From Deinococcus aestuarii (GTDB taxonomy: Bacteria > Deinococcota > Deinococci > Deinococcales > Deinococcaceae): a stretch of 64,000 bases of DNA. Shown one piece after another: positions 10,036 to 19,442 of the stretch. The notes beneath the pieces are model-generated. The model saw only the letters and a list, made by a program, of their open reading frames with translations. It was not told the origin of the DNA and did not search any database. The translations under genes were made by a program, and so were the position numbers. The stretch's first letter is position 1; every line of letters starts with the position of its first letter. Location: positions 124,001 through 188,000 of the forward strand of contig NZ_JAHKSN010000003.1 in assembly GCF_018863415.1 (NCBI RefSeq). The letters are read 5' to 3'.

Positions 10036-11384
10036 GGCCCCGACTCGCCACGGGCCTGGAGGGACTGGCGCTGGCCCTCGCCTGTCTCACCCTGGCCTGG
10101 GGCCCGCTCGCGCAGGGCAGCACCTTCGGGTGGGGCCTGCGCGGGCTGACCCTGCTGGGAAGCGTCACCCTCGCCGTCACGCTCGTGGCGCTGGGTGTTC
10201 GGGGACAGGTGCGCGCCTCGAACCCCGGGTGGCTCGCCCTGGCGCTGGCCTTCCTCGCCTGGGTCTGGGCGAGCACGGGCTGGGCGCCGTACAAGTGGGA
10301 GGCCTACCGCTGGGCGGGCGTGTGGACGGCGGTGATCGGCATGGCGGTCAGCCTGCACCTCCTGGCGACGACCCGGGCGCGGCAGGCGGTCGTCCTGACG
10401 GTCATGGTCCTGACGGGCGTCGCCGCGCTGGCGCTCGCGTACCTGCAAACGCGGGGCGTGTTCGTGCCGGGTTTCGAGTATTACCCGGGGGCCGGACCCA
10501 ACCTCGTGACGGGTCCCTACTTCAACCCCAGCCACTTCAGCGGCTTCCTGATCCCGGTCGCGGCCCTGCTGACGAGCCTGATCCTGTTGACGCGCCCGCA
10601 CCTGCACACGCTGGCCCTCGCCGGGCTGCTGGCCGCATTGCACTGGCTGAACCTCAAGACGGACGCCAGCAGCATTCCGGCTGTATTCCTCGCCACCGCC
10701 CTGCCTTTTCTTGTCTGGGTGTGGACGAAGTGCAGATGGGTTGGGGCGACCCTGACAGGGCTGGCTCTGGGTACGGCCGTTTTCGGCGGTGTGTTTTTCC
10801 TGTCTCCCCAAGGCCAAGCACTGTTCGCCCAGCACAAAAGCCAGATCGGTCTGGCAAATAGCTGGCAGCGTTTCGTCGTCGTACGACAGGCGGTGTGGCG
10901 GTACGGCGAGGACATGTGGCAGCAGCACCCGCTGACAGGGACAGGTGTGGGACAGTTCCTCGTCGAAGCGCCCAGGTATCGCGCGGTAGAGCGCGTTGTC
11001 GGCACAGGAATGGATGCCAAGGCTGTCAACTACGCCCACAGCGATTACCTTCAACTTCTCGCAGAACTCGGTGTGATCGGCTTGGGCCTCTTCTCGGCTG
11101 TGCTGCTGACCCCTTTTCTGCGCCCGCGAAACGCGCGCTCTTTTCTCCTCTGGCCGTCCGCCCTGATCGCCCTGGCCTTCGCCAGCGTGTACGACGGGCA
11201 CCTGACTGTCCTACCCGGCACCTTTCTGACAGCTTTCGGGCTGCTGGCCCTTGCCGCGACAACGACAACCCGCAAACCTCGTGCCTGCTCGTCGCTTCAT
11301 AGGGTTCCGGTACATGCTCGCCCGTCCGCACGGGGTAACTTGACGGGGGCTGAGGAGGCAATTCTCCATGTCGACGAGCGCTGA
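10032..11384 (+). CDS. O-antigen ligase/polymerase family membrane protein
   Basis: This 450-residue polytopic protein has about ten hydrophobic segments. A large loop holds the family pattern GPYFNPSHFSGFL and HPLTGTGVGQFL, plus NYAHSDYLQLLAELGVIG, where the H-D/N-YLQ..E-GV signature of the Wzy_C family is recognisable. The GTG start at 10032 overlaps the TPR gene stop. Such proteins join or polymerise lipid-linked glycans on the outer face of the membrane. The last 40 residues or so (from TTTTRKPR) are hydrophilic and unlike the rest; the 3' end may have been altered where the replication-origin segment begins. Confidence 0.82.
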   Translation: MRPRLATGLEGLALALACLTLAWGPLAQGSTFGWGLRGLTLLGSVTLAVTLVALGVRGQVRASNPGWLALALAFLAWVWASTGWAPYKWEAYRWAGVWTAVIGMAVSLHLLATTRARQAVVLTVMVLTGVAALALAYLQTRGVFVPGFEYYPGAGPNLVTGPYFNPSHFSGFLIPVAALLTSLILLTRPHLHTLALAGLLAALHWLNLKTDASSIPAVFLATALPFLVWVWTKCRWVGATLTGLALGTAVFGGVFFLSPQGQALFAQHKSQIGLANSWQRFVVVRQAVWRYGEDMWQQHPLTGTGVGQFLVEAPRYRAVERVVGTGMDAKAVNYAHSDYLQLLAELGVIGLGLFSAVLLTPFLRPRNARSFLLWPSALIALAFASVYDGHLTVLPGTFLTAFGLLALAATTTTRKPRACSSLHRVPVHARPSARGNLTGAEEAILHVDER

Positions 11385-11770
11385 GCACTGAAGAAGACTC
11401 ATTCTGGGCCAAAGCCTCTTGGCTCGTAACAGAGAGGACATCACGACACCCTGGGCCGTGCCCCTGCCCAACACAGGCCAGATCTTGGGCGGTGGATAAC
11501 CCACACCAACGGCCTCTTCTATTCACCGAGCCTGGAAAGCGGCCTCCCGAAGGGTGAGTCCGCCCCTCCGACTGATACCAAAACGTCACGTTGGAGCAAA
11601 AGATTGTGCGACATGCCCGATGACCGGGCGGGCCATCCTGCGCTCCAGTAATCAGTCCTCCGCTTGGGGCTCGGAGGTGATCAGGAGGGTGGTTGTGAGA
11701 CTCCCAGCCGTGCCAGCCCAGCATCACCCAGTGATCTCTGGATCGGGCAGCTCGCTGCGCCCGTTCTCTT
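11385..11770. other. Intergenic segment before the iterons, with a DnaA-box-like site
   Basis: No gene is recognisable here. GGTGGATAA at 11491-11499 differs at one position from the DnaA box TGTGGATAA. The stretch is less GC-biased and has no long conserved frame. It joins the ligase gene to the iteron array and may include the left edge of an acquired replicon. Confidence 0.45.
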
Positions 11771-12005
11771 CCACACTTTTCCCGCGACTTCTCCACACTT
11801 TCCCCGCGCCATTGACACCTTTCCCCCGTCCCCGTACCACACTTCTCCCGCGGTAACACGACACTTTTCCCGCGCCATAGTCGCGAGTCAGCCTGGGATA
11901 GTGCGGGAAAAGTGTGGCATTTGAGCGGGACAACTGTGGACATCGGGCGGGAAAAGTATGGTTCTTTTGCGGGGAAAATGTGGGATTTTGGCGGGGAAAG
12001 AGTGG
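11771..12005. repeat. Iteron array: five + five inverted 22-bp-spaced repeats (putative replication origin)
   Basis: The left half holds five copies of a CCACACTTTTCCCGCG-like unit, starting near 11771, 11793, 11814, 11837 and 11859. The right half holds five copies in the opposite orientation (GCGGGAAAAGTGTGG-like), starting exactly at 11903, 11925, 11947, 11969 and 11991. The right-hand spacing is a constant 22 bp, about two helical turns. The dyad centre near 11880-11900 is CATAGTCGCGAGTCAGCC. The array ends about 40 bp before repA. Iterons next to a repA gene are the established hallmark of theta-replicating plasmid origins, where RepA monomers bind to open the origin and dimers handcuff it. 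The mirrored 5+5 layout is unusually regular. Confidence 0.9.
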
Positions 12006-12045
12006 TACTGAAATCGAGAAACAGCGTCCCAGACGATCATGGGGT

Positions 12046-13377
12046 ATGCCCTTGATTGATCATCAGTTCAACCCTTTGTCTTTGACCTTACTTACAATCA
12101 AGGACGTGGACGATCCACGGATCAGTGAATTGGACCTCGCCCGGGCGGGGATCGTCTCGGCCTCGCAGCCCGCGCCCCGGGAGCGCGAGTGGCTGGCGCA
12201 CTTTGAGGCCAACGGCGTGCGCTATGCGGTCTCTGGACATTCCCATCGCGGGCGGCCCTTCGGAGTGGACGGCGACATCCTGCTGGCTTTGCAGACCCTC
12301 TTTTTCAAGGCGGGCTGCCCAGACAGCAACCGCATCCGGGTGCCTCCCAGCGTGCTGCTGGGCATGGTCAACCTCTCGCGCTCGGCCAAGGACTACGTGC
12401 GACTGCGGGAAGGGCTGTTGCGGCTCGCCTCGGTGCGCTAGGAGATGTCGGCCACCTGGGGCGGCATCAACACGCGGCGTGAGAGCCGCACGACCTCCAC
12501 CGGCATCATTTCCGACCTGTGGCTCGACGACGACATGGGGACCGAGGACTTCGTGGGGGTACAGGTGAGCGCCGACTCTCTGGTGGACGTGGCCTTTACG
12601 ATCACATTCGCCTCCTTGATCCGCGACGGGCTATACCAAATCCTCGACGGAGACCTGATGGCGAGACTCGGGAGCAGCCCCAGCCGGGCGCTGTACCGGG
12701 CACTGGCCGCCCACCGCATTCGCGGTGACCACCTGGCCCAGGTAATGCGAGTCAATCTGCGCGAGTGGACTGTCGCGTGCGGGCTGAGTGAACGTACCGA
12801 CGCAGCGCTAGGCACCCTGGAGGCCTCGCACGAACGCTTGATCAACGAGGGCTACCTGGAGGTCGTCGAGGACGAAGGACGGGGCGCGGCCCGCAGCCTG
12901 ACGTACCGTTTCCGCGCCGCCTCCCACCCCGAGCAGGTGCGTGAACTCACCTTACGCGGCGTAGTCCCGGCGGTGGCGGCTTCAGTGTCGGCTGACCACC
13001 CCGAACGAATCATGCCAGCCATCCAGGCAGTAGAGCACCGGGTGCAGGGCGGGTGGAAGCCGCGCTCGCTCTCGGCGGCCATCGTCGACGCGATCAAAAA
13101 TCCGCAGAAGTGGGAATACGCACCTCAGGAACCGCTCCCCTCACCTCGGAAGGAACGGGCCCCCCGGCCCGCGCCCGCCCAGGAGACGGCGGCCGATCCC
13201 CGGGGGGCGGTGGCGGTGATGCTTAAGCTCAAGCTCAAGCGCGACCCCTCACCCCTGGCGCAGGAGGCGCTGGCGACCCTCTCACCGGAAGGGGTAGCGG
13301 CGCTGGTCGCAGCGGTGAAGCGCCCAGGCCCCGAGGCCCTGGAGTTGGCGGTGGGCATCCTGGGTACACCCCTGTAA
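12046..13377 (+). pseudogene. repA: Replication initiator RepA, interrupted by an in-frame TAG
   Basis: The frame starting at ATG 12046 (MPLIDHQF) encodes 131 residues to a TAG at 12439-12441. It then stays open in the same frame to 13377, giving a 443-codon unit, the normal size for this family. The part before the stop has the family features: an N-LNLARxGI-like segment (ELDLARAGIVSA), PFGVDGDILLALQTLFF and a winged-helix-like SARDYVRL-type helix. The part after the stop contains the second winged-helix region (REWTVACGLSERT). The TAG is probably a TGG-to-TAG change (a Trp is plausible there). An ATG lies 3 bp after the stop (TAGGAGATG), so re-initiation could yield two subunits. Either the origin is dead, or RepA is made by readthrough or as two chains. 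Confidence 0.8.
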
Positions 13378-13544
13378 GGCATGGGCTGGTCGAGACAACC
13401 GGCGACCGGGAAGATGGGGAGCTGCCCAAGACGTTCTGGTGATCTATCTGAAGGAACGCAGCAATTTGTCTGAGGGAGTGGGAGTGCCAGCGTCCCAGTT
13501 CGCCATACGCGTAGGGATTCTCAAATTAGAAGGACGTTATGCTG

Positions 13545-14759
13545 TTACGACCTTCTCGTCGCAGTTTGCAGCACCTGTTCGAGACGAGCGGCAAGGGCAA
13601 TGAGGCTGTAATTCTCCTCCACAAATCTACGGCCACGCCAGCCCATCTCAGCCCGCTCCTGCGGCGTTGCCTTGGCGAGCGCCATGACTCCTTCTGCCAT
13701 CTGCACAGCATTCTCAGGCTCCACGGTAATTCCAGCCAGCACATCGGCGACAGGATTGTTTGGCGTGTTACTTCCAAAGACGACCGGCCGAGCACAAGCC
13801 AGGTAATCATATAGCTTGTTGAAACTTATGCCATGTTGATAAAGGTTAATGTTTCGCATAGTTACAATGAAAGCGTCCGCTTTGACGAGTTCTTCGTAAA
13901 TACAATTCTTTGACACCGGGCCCATAAAAGTTAAATTGGTGATATTTTCGCTCGAAGCTCGTGCCTCAAGACGTCGACGCTCGGGCCCATCACCGTAGAA
14001 CACAAATTCAACGTCTCTCTGTTCACGCTCACAGACAATTTTTGCTGCGTCAAGAATAGAATCAAGTCCATTTGCAAGCCCATGTGTTCCCGCGTAGACC
14101 ACCCGGAAAGACTTTCCCTCAACAACCCCTTCCGAAGGAAGAACGTCGTCTAGCGAAACACCATTCGAAACCCACGTCACCCGACCCTTCTTTCCACCAC
14201 GCTGCTCGATATAATTCACCGCTCCAGGAAGCAACGTGACGATCTGATCGGCTGTCGAGTACAGATGACGCTCAACTACACGCAAAGCATGGACGAGCGG
14301 GTGTCCCTCCGACACGTTCCCAAGGTCAATCAGGGACTGCGGCCAGAGATCGCGAATCTCCAGGACGAAGGGCACGCGCAGCGAGTACGCCCTCCACCGC
14401 GCCGCCAAAGCACCAAACAGGTGAGGGCTGGAGCCCAGGATCACGTCAGGTTTGCCCAGGCGGTGAGTCTCTCGCAGCACACGCCACGCGAACACCGCCA
14501 TGTTCACCATCCGCGCTTTGGAGTTCCCCTTGTACGGGGGTGTTCGTAGCCAGAAGAACCGGACCCCATCGGTCATCTCGAACTTCCACAGTGCCCGGCC
14601 TTGAAGCCGTGTCTCTCTCTGTGTCACATGGTCGAAGCTCGAAGCGATGATGGTGACGTCGTGTCCCTTTTCCACCAGCGCTTTCGCGAAGGAGAAGTGC
14701 CGGGTGATCCCCGCCTGCTCCGGCGGAATCGCGTACTGGTTGACCATCCAAATTTTCAT
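13545..14759 (-). CDS. GT4 glycosyltransferase, WbuB-like
   Basis: This 404-residue GT-B fold enzyme starts at ATG 14759 (MKIWMVNQYAIPPEQAG). That N-terminus is characteristic of WbuB-type transferases of polysaccharide loci; a longer frame upstream overlaps the neighbour and lacks the motif. The Rossmann-like C-domain shows VYAGTHGLANGLDS and a late YDYLACARPVVFGS segment in place of the usual E-x7-E. It acts at the cytoplasmic face, adding a sugar to the lipid-linked repeat unit. The start overlaps the preceding gene's stop by 4 bp. It is the last gene of the leftward exopolysaccharide operon and converges on repA. Confidence 0.85.
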   Translation of the reverse strand: MKIWMVNQYAIPPEQAGITRHFSFAKALVEKGHDVTIIASSFDHVTQRETRLQGRALWKFEMTDGVRFFWLRTPPYKGNSKARMVNMAVFAWRVLRETHRLGKPDVILGSSPHLFGALAARWRAYSLRVPFVLEIRDLWPQSLIDLGNVSEGHPLVHALRVVERHLYSTADQIVTLLPGAVNYIEQRGGKKGRVTWVSNGVSLDDVLPSEGVVEGKSFRVVYAGTHGLANGLDSILDAAKIVCEREQRDVEFVFYGDGPERRRLEARASSENITNLTFMGPVSKNCIYEELVKADAFIVTMRNINLYQHGISFNKLYDYLACARPVVFGSNTPNNPVADVLAGITVEPENAVQMAEGVMALAKATPQERAEMGWRGRRFVEENYSLIALAARLEQVLQTATRRS

Positions 14760-15982
14760 GTCGTGTTCTTCCCGTGTGATGCTTGCGTGGTCGGAGACAT
14801 TTCCTGCCACAAGGCTTCGAGGCGATCTACGACGCGGGCAATGGAAAATCGACCGACGACTGCTTCTCGTCCCGCGCGACCCAACGCTCGTCGCGTGGAA
14901 GGCTCGGTGTGTAAGCTTCTCAAAGCGTCCGCCAGCGCGAGGGCATCTGCTGGCGGAACGAGTACCCCTGCTCCACCGTCCAGCAGTTCCGGAATGCCCC
15001 CCGTTCGCGTCGATACCACAGGCAGCCCGTGAGCCATCGCCTCCATCAGCGACACGGGGATTCCCTCGTGCAGCCCTCCGCCGAGGTCCAAGCTAGGTAA
15101 GACGACCACGTCCACCTCGCCCTCCTGGTACAGCCGCAACAACTGCTCGTGGGGCAGTTGACCCATGAAGCGCACGCGGTCGTTCAACTGCAAATGTGTT
15201 GCCTGCTCACGCAAAGCATTCTCCAGTTCACCCTGGCCCGCCAACCACAGTTCCACGGGCTCGTCCTGCAGAAGGGCCATCGCTTCCAACAGGTACCGAT
15301 GGCCTTTCACAGGCAGCAGGTTCGCAGGGCAAAGCACCCGCATCTTGTGGCGCTGATGGTCCTCTGCGGGAAGTTCGTCGGGGAGAACGGCACCCATGTG
15401 AAGCACCTGTGCTCGATCCTGTGCACGGAAGTTGCGTTCCAGCGCCAGCCGAAGGCTGCTCTCCGAGATGAAACGCACGAACAGCGCGTGCTGGGCCTTG
15501 CGCATGAGCAGGTTGTTCTCAACGACATCCCAACGATGCGCCGTGAAGCTCCACGGTACGCCAGAGACCTCACTCGCCACCATGCCCATGCTGGCGGTCG
15601 TGGCAGCCCAATGAACGTGAATATGTTCGACTCCCAGTCGTCTTACCTCACGAGCGATCCACAGACCTTTAGGCAGCACACTCAAATTCTTGGCAAAATG
15701 CCTTGGCTGGAGGGTCCATAACAAGCGAAAAGCTCTTAGAGACGCCCCAGGAGATCGGACAAACTCTGCTATCGCGCCACAGAAGATATGCCTGTCAAGC
15801 AACCGGGGCAATAGACAATGGGAAAGCAATTTGTGCACATCTGTATGCATGAACTTGCCACGTCCATGTAAAGGCACGACCCAGACCTGATACCCCCGCT
15901 TTATCAACTCAGCCAACTCCGGCAGGACAAAGGCTTCTCCGGGACCGTAGGGTAAGGACGTTGTCACGTAAAGAATATTCAA
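14756..15982 (-). CDS. GT4 glycosyltransferase
   Basis: This 408-residue retaining glycosyltransferase begins MNILYVTTSLPYGPGEAFV. The sugar-nucleotide half shows LLPVKGHRYLLEAM and the E-x7-E-type signature EGIPVSLMEAM, followed by GLPVVSTRTGGIPELL. These are diagnostic of GT4, GT-B fold enzymes. It overlaps both neighbours by 4 bp, so it is translated as part of a coupled chain. It adds one sugar of the exopolysaccharide repeat unit; donor and linkage are unknown. Confidence 0.87.
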   Translation of the reverse strand: MNILYVTTSLPYGPGEAFVLPELAELIKRGYQVWVVPLHGRGKFMHTDVHKLLSHCLLPRLLDRHIFCGAIAEFVRSPGASLRAFRLLWTLQPRHFAKNLSVLPKGLWIAREVRRLGVEHIHVHWAATTASMGMVASEVSGVPWSFTAHRWDVVENNLLMRKAQHALFVRFISESSLRLALERNFRAQDRAQVLHMGAVLPDELPAEDHQRHKMRVLCPANLLPVKGHRYLLEAMALLQDEPVELWLAGQGELENALREQATHLQLNDRVRFMGQLPHEQLLRLYQEGEVDVVVLPSLDLGGGLHEGIPVSLMEAMAHGLPVVSTRTGGIPELLDGGAGVLVPPADALALADALRSLHTEPSTRRALGRAGREAVVGRFSIARVVDRLEALWQEMSPTTQASHGKNTT

Positions 15983-16944
15983 TGGACCACCACGGCGGGG
16001 GGCTTGATTAACTTTTGATAGAGTTTAACAACCATTGCTCGCGTTTTGTTTGGGGTCGAAGACGCATAGCTTTCGAAAAGCAGACGCGCTCTTCTGAAGT
16101 TCGCCTCGTGTTCCGGGAATGATAATTCAAGAGCACTCAGTTGGGCAATATGAAGTTGGTGATAAAATGGACTTGCAACCTTCCCCGTCAAATCATAATA
16201 CGACCAATAGCTCATTTCATACTTAGGTAGTAACTTTACAAGTGTTGAAATAGACTCCTTCAACATCATCCTTGCGTCCGGATGATCAGTCACCATCAAT
16301 AGGTCTCTTAATCCAAATAGAGCAAAAATCCAGCCGTTCAAAACCCCATCAGTCTGTAGACGCGGGAACTCTTCTAAGATAACTCCTTCCGGCACCTTTC
16401 GCGCTACTCCACCTTCTGAAACCTCGATTAACATGGGTCGAACAGCCTCCTCTGCTGCACGTAGAAAACGGACATCACAGCTCAGAGAGTATGCTCGAAC
16501 AAGTACCGAAATTCCTTCTCCTTGAGTCATGGCTGAGTAGAGGGAAGGAAAGCTCATGTGTAACAACGGCCAGATTGTCCAGCCTCCATGGGCATCTTGA
16601 GTCTTCAATGCCCACAACGCGAGTTTAAGAAACTCGTTCTCATGGTGTTCTCGCTGATGCTCTCTACTGAGCATCTGATCCCAGTGACCCAAGGCCTTCT
16701 GGAATAACGTGGTCGGAAATAGAATAAGTTCTCCGTGGGCGTCAACTAACGGGAAGCCCTGCTCACTCCTGGGGCCCTGCCACTCAGTCTTTGCTTTCAT
16801 ATCATTGAAATAGCCTGCTAACTTATGAGATTCAAACTGACTTCCCAAACTTTGCGGGGCATGCCAATAGCTTCTTCCCATCAGCATTTTTCTCCAATGT
16901 TTAAGCATTGGAGGAAGGATTTTAACCATATCACCGTTGCTCAT
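15979..16944 (-). CDS. D-glucuronyl C5-epimerase family protein
   Basis: This 321-residue protein matches the C-terminal catalytic region of glucuronyl C5-epimerases (PF06662). The match is seen in GWTIWPLLHMSFPSLYSAM, the QGEGISVLVRAY stretch and PRLQTDGVLNGWIFALFGL. Characterised relatives convert D-glucuronate to L-iduronate within a polymer such as heparosan. Bacterial homologues are usually short, as here. No signal peptide is seen, so a cytoplasmic or lipid-linked substrate is implied. Base composition is clearly AT-richer than the flanking catabolic genes. It overlaps the next upstream gene by 14 bp. A role in tailoring uronic residues of the local polysaccharide is inference. Confidence 0.82.
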   Translation of the reverse strand: MSNGDMVKILPPMLKHWRKMLMGRSYWHAPQSLGSQFESHKLAGYFNDMKAKTEWQGPRSEQGFPLVDAHGELILFPTTLFQKALGHWDQMLSREHQREHHENEFLKLALWALKTQDAHGGWTIWPLLHMSFPSLYSAMTQGEGISVLVRAYSLSCDVRFLRAAEEAVRPMLIEVSEGGVARKVPEGVILEEFPRLQTDGVLNGWIFALFGLRDLLMVTDHPDARMMLKESISTLVKLLPKYEMSYWSYYDLTGKVASPFYHQLHIAQLSALELSFPEHEANFRRARLLFESYASSTPNKTRAMVVKLYQKLIKPPAVVVH

Positions 16945-18022
16945 AGAGAGTTAGATACCTTTCGGTCATTTTTGCGACGCTGAATCTTCGGGAAGACGTG
17001 CGTGCAGCCTGACCCATTCGGGTCCTCAACTCTTCACTCTGCCCTAAACGGAGCATAGATTCCGAAAAGGCCTCGACGTCTCCAGCGGCCACCAGCAGGC
17101 CCGTTTCCTCTGAGACAACGAGTTCCGGCACTCCACCCACATCTGTCGAAATGGCGGGGAGCCCAGCGGCGAGAGCCTCCATAACGGACAGAGGATGGCC
17201 TTCCCAATCTGAGGACATGACAAAGACGTCGGAGGCGGCCAGCACATCGGCGACGTCACTCCGGACGCCCAAAAGACGCACCCGTCCCCCCAGTCTCTTC
17301 TCGGCGACCTTCCTCTCCAGTTCAGGACGCAGTTCGCCTTCTCCAGCGATGAGCAGTTGCGCCTGCGGAAGGGCATCGGCCACCCGGGAAAAGGCCTCCA
17401 GGAGCAAGGCGTGGTTCTTCTGGACGGTGAGACGTCCCACGGCGACGAAGAGGATTCGGTCGTCCGCAATCCCTTCCCGCTCACGCCAGGACAAGCGCAC
17501 ACCATTAACCACGCCGAATGAAGTGAGGTCGATCCCATTGGGAATTAACGGCACCTCCCGCAGTCCATAAAGCGTGCGAACACTCCTAGCGACCTCTCCA
17601 GCAATTGCAACGGGAACTACCCCTGCTGCGAATGCGGCGCGGTGAACCACTCGTCCGACACGGTCCACCTCCTTGTGCGCAACGTTATGTACGGTGTGGA
17701 CCCATCTGCGCTTTGATATAGGGAGATGAGGCAGAAGATAGCGCAACACATATCTATGGGTATGAATTACGTCCGGCTGCCATTGCCCAAGCTCCTTTCC
17801 TAAAGAGCGGAACATCTTGCCGTCGAATCCCGCACTTTTTGAAAGATACACACTATCAATTCCCCCCGCATCCAGAGCAACTTCGTTCATCGTACTCTTC
17901 CGATCATAGAGACTGATCACCTTCACGTTTACGCCCAGATACGCTAGAGAAATGGACAACTGAGTAACCATACGCTCAGCGCCCCCAACACCTAGATCAG
18001 GAACAACTTGTAACACTCTCAT
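16931..18022 (-). CDS. GT4 glycosyltransferase
   Basis: This 363-residue protein starts at ATG 18022 (MRVLQVVPDLGVGGAERM), the classic GT4 opening; an upstream in-frame extension of 28 codons lacks family similarity. The donor-binding half contains VGRLTVQKNHALLLEAF and the E-x7-E motif EGHPLSVMEAL with GLPAISTDVGGVPELV. It is a retaining GT-B enzyme for exopolysaccharide assembly in the cytoplasm. It lies 40 bp downstream of the ligase/polymerase gene, in an AT-richer stretch that suggests transfer. Confidence 0.87.
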   Translation of the reverse strand: MRVLQVVPDLGVGGAERMVTQLSISLAYLGVNVKVISLYDRKSTMNEVALDAGGIDSVYLSKSAGFDGKMFRSLGKELGQWQPDVIHTHRYVLRYLLPHLPISKRRWVHTVHNVAHKEVDRVGRVVHRAAFAAGVVPVAIAGEVARSVRTLYGLREVPLIPNGIDLTSFGVVNGVRLSWREREGIADDRILFVAVGRLTVQKNHALLLEAFSRVADALPQAQLLIAGEGELRPELERKVAEKRLGGRVRLLGVRSDVADVLAASDVFVMSSDWEGHPLSVMEALAAGLPAISTDVGGVPELVVSEETGLLVAAGDVEAFSESMLRLGQSEELRTRMGQAARTSSRRFSVAKMTERYLTLYEQR

Positions 18023-18062
18023 GAAAATATCCTTCGTATGAGCATAATTTTCTCCTAAGTCC

Positions 18063-19442
18063 TTAGACAGCTTGCCTTCGCAGAGGAAGTTGTCGATAAG
18101 ATTCATTGCATATTGACAGAGAAATTACGCTACCCAGCAATAAGAAAGGTAGCTTTGAATATTCCCAAGAGAGCGTACTACCCATTACAAAATAAACCAA
18201 CAGGCTGACGAGGCAAGCGGTCGCCATCTGACTTCTTTGAGATAAGCTATAGGCCGTGCGTATAGCTTTAAATAAAATCGCTACAAATAATACCAAGCCA
18301 ACTACCCCTAACTCCGCCAGGATAGATAAAAACATGTTGTGTGCCACAGCTCCTCCAGGACGGAGAAAATCAAGGTGAGCGGCAGCAAGAGAATACTCAG
18401 GAGATAGGACGGCAAAATTTCCAGCACCAACGCCCAACCAAGGGTAGTGGGCGACCATTTGTAGCCCTCCCTGCCAGATTCCCAACCTGCCTGCCCAGGT
18501 ATCCGCGCTCTGATAGTTCGACAGGGTCGAATAGCGGTCCACGAGCGGCGCGGTTACCTCGGGCCAGGCACTAAGCACGCCCACGACCAGCGCCACGAGG
18601 AGGGCATAGGGCAGCAACGTCCTTGCCAGTACACGTGTTCCTGAGAAAGTCAGGATGATTGCCGAGAGTAGGGGAGCCGCAGCAAGTGCTATCAGGCCCG
18701 TACGAGACTGAGTGAGGAGTGCGCCGATCAACAGGACTGCGACGAGAATCCACCTCAGGGTCCCGAAGCGCCGGAACACCCCGCCGTAGCTCAGAAAGGC
18801 AGCCAGGATCAGGACCAGCCCGGCGAACTCGTTGGGGTCTTCACTCGCGGCTGTGAACCGCCCGACGGCCGCTCCGCCCGCTGCGGCGGCGCCGACGACA
18901 GCGGCGACTCCCGAGAGGATTCCCACGAGCCACATTCGTTTGATCAAGCGTGCCTCAAGTGCCGCGACCATGATGAAGAGCAGCAAGACGCCCAGGAAGG
19001 TGATCGACCGCTGTAGTGCGACTCCTGGATTCACCGCCCACAACATTGAGATGCAAGACCACGCCACGAGCGTGAGCAGCAGCAAAGTGAGCTTCCGCTG
19101 CATAACCTGAACCAGTTTCTCGCGAACGGACGCCGTTCTCAGCGCCTTGAAGATCAAGGACACGAAGGTGACTCCCGTCAATAGCTTCATGCCGTCTCGA
19201 AATCCACCGACGATGAAGGACGCCTCGAAGGGCAACATGGCAACGAGCAGGAAGAGGCCCAATTCCCAGCGCCACATCACCAGTCCAAAACTTACGGCGC
19301 TAGCCAGCAGGAGTAAAAGCACGAGAGAGTCCACACCTTGCTGAGCCACGACGAAGAGCACCAGCAACAAGGGCAGCAGGCCAATGAAGGCCATGTGGAA
19401 CAGGCGAACATTCCCACTGTGCGGCAATCTGACAAAGCTCAT
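18063..19442 (-). CDS. O-antigen ligase/polymerase family membrane protein
   Basis: This 459-residue polytopic protein (about 11-12 hydrophobic segments) has the Wzy_C/WaaL loop signatures TAASEDPNEFAGL, LTQSRTGLIAL, HYPWLGVGAGNF and VAHNMFLSILAELGVVG. The start ATG at 19442 overlaps the flippase stop by 4 bp. Located beside a Wzx-type flippase, it probably polymerises or ligates the flipped repeat unit in the periplasm. Sequence alone does not separate polymerase from ligase. Confidence 0.83.
   Translation of the reverse strand: MSFVRLPHSGNVRLFHMAFIGLLPLLLVLFVVAQQGVDSLVLLLLLASAVSFGLVMWRWELGLFLLVAMLPFEASFIVGGFRDGMKLLTGVTFVSLIFKALRTASVREKLVQVMQRKLTLLLLTLVAWSCISMLWAVNPGVALQRSITFLGVLLLFIMVAALEARLIKRMWLVGILSGVAAVVGAAAAGGAAVGRFTAASEDPNEFAGLVLILAAFLSYGGVFRRFGTLRWILVAVLLIGALLTQSRTGLIALAAAPLLSAIILTFSGTRVLARTLLPYALLVALVVGVLSAWPEVTAPLVDRYSTLSNYQSADTWAGRLGIWQGGLQMVAHYPWLGVGAGNFAVLSPEYSLAAAHLDFLRPGGAVAHNMFLSILAELGVVGLVLFVAILFKAIRTAYSLSQRSQMATACLVSLLVYFVMGSTLSWEYSKLPFLLLGSVISLSICNESYRQLPLRRQAV

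Noticed and set aside
11280..11770. Possible insertion-sequence remnant between the ligase gene and the iterons
   Set aside because: The odd ligase C-terminus and composition change suggested it, but no transposase fragment, terminal inverted repeats or target duplication could be found by eye.
11771..12005. CRISPR-like repeat array
   Set aside because: Units are about 15-16 bp with 6-7 bp gaps, reverse orientation half-way, and precede repA; these are iterons, with no spacers or cas genes.
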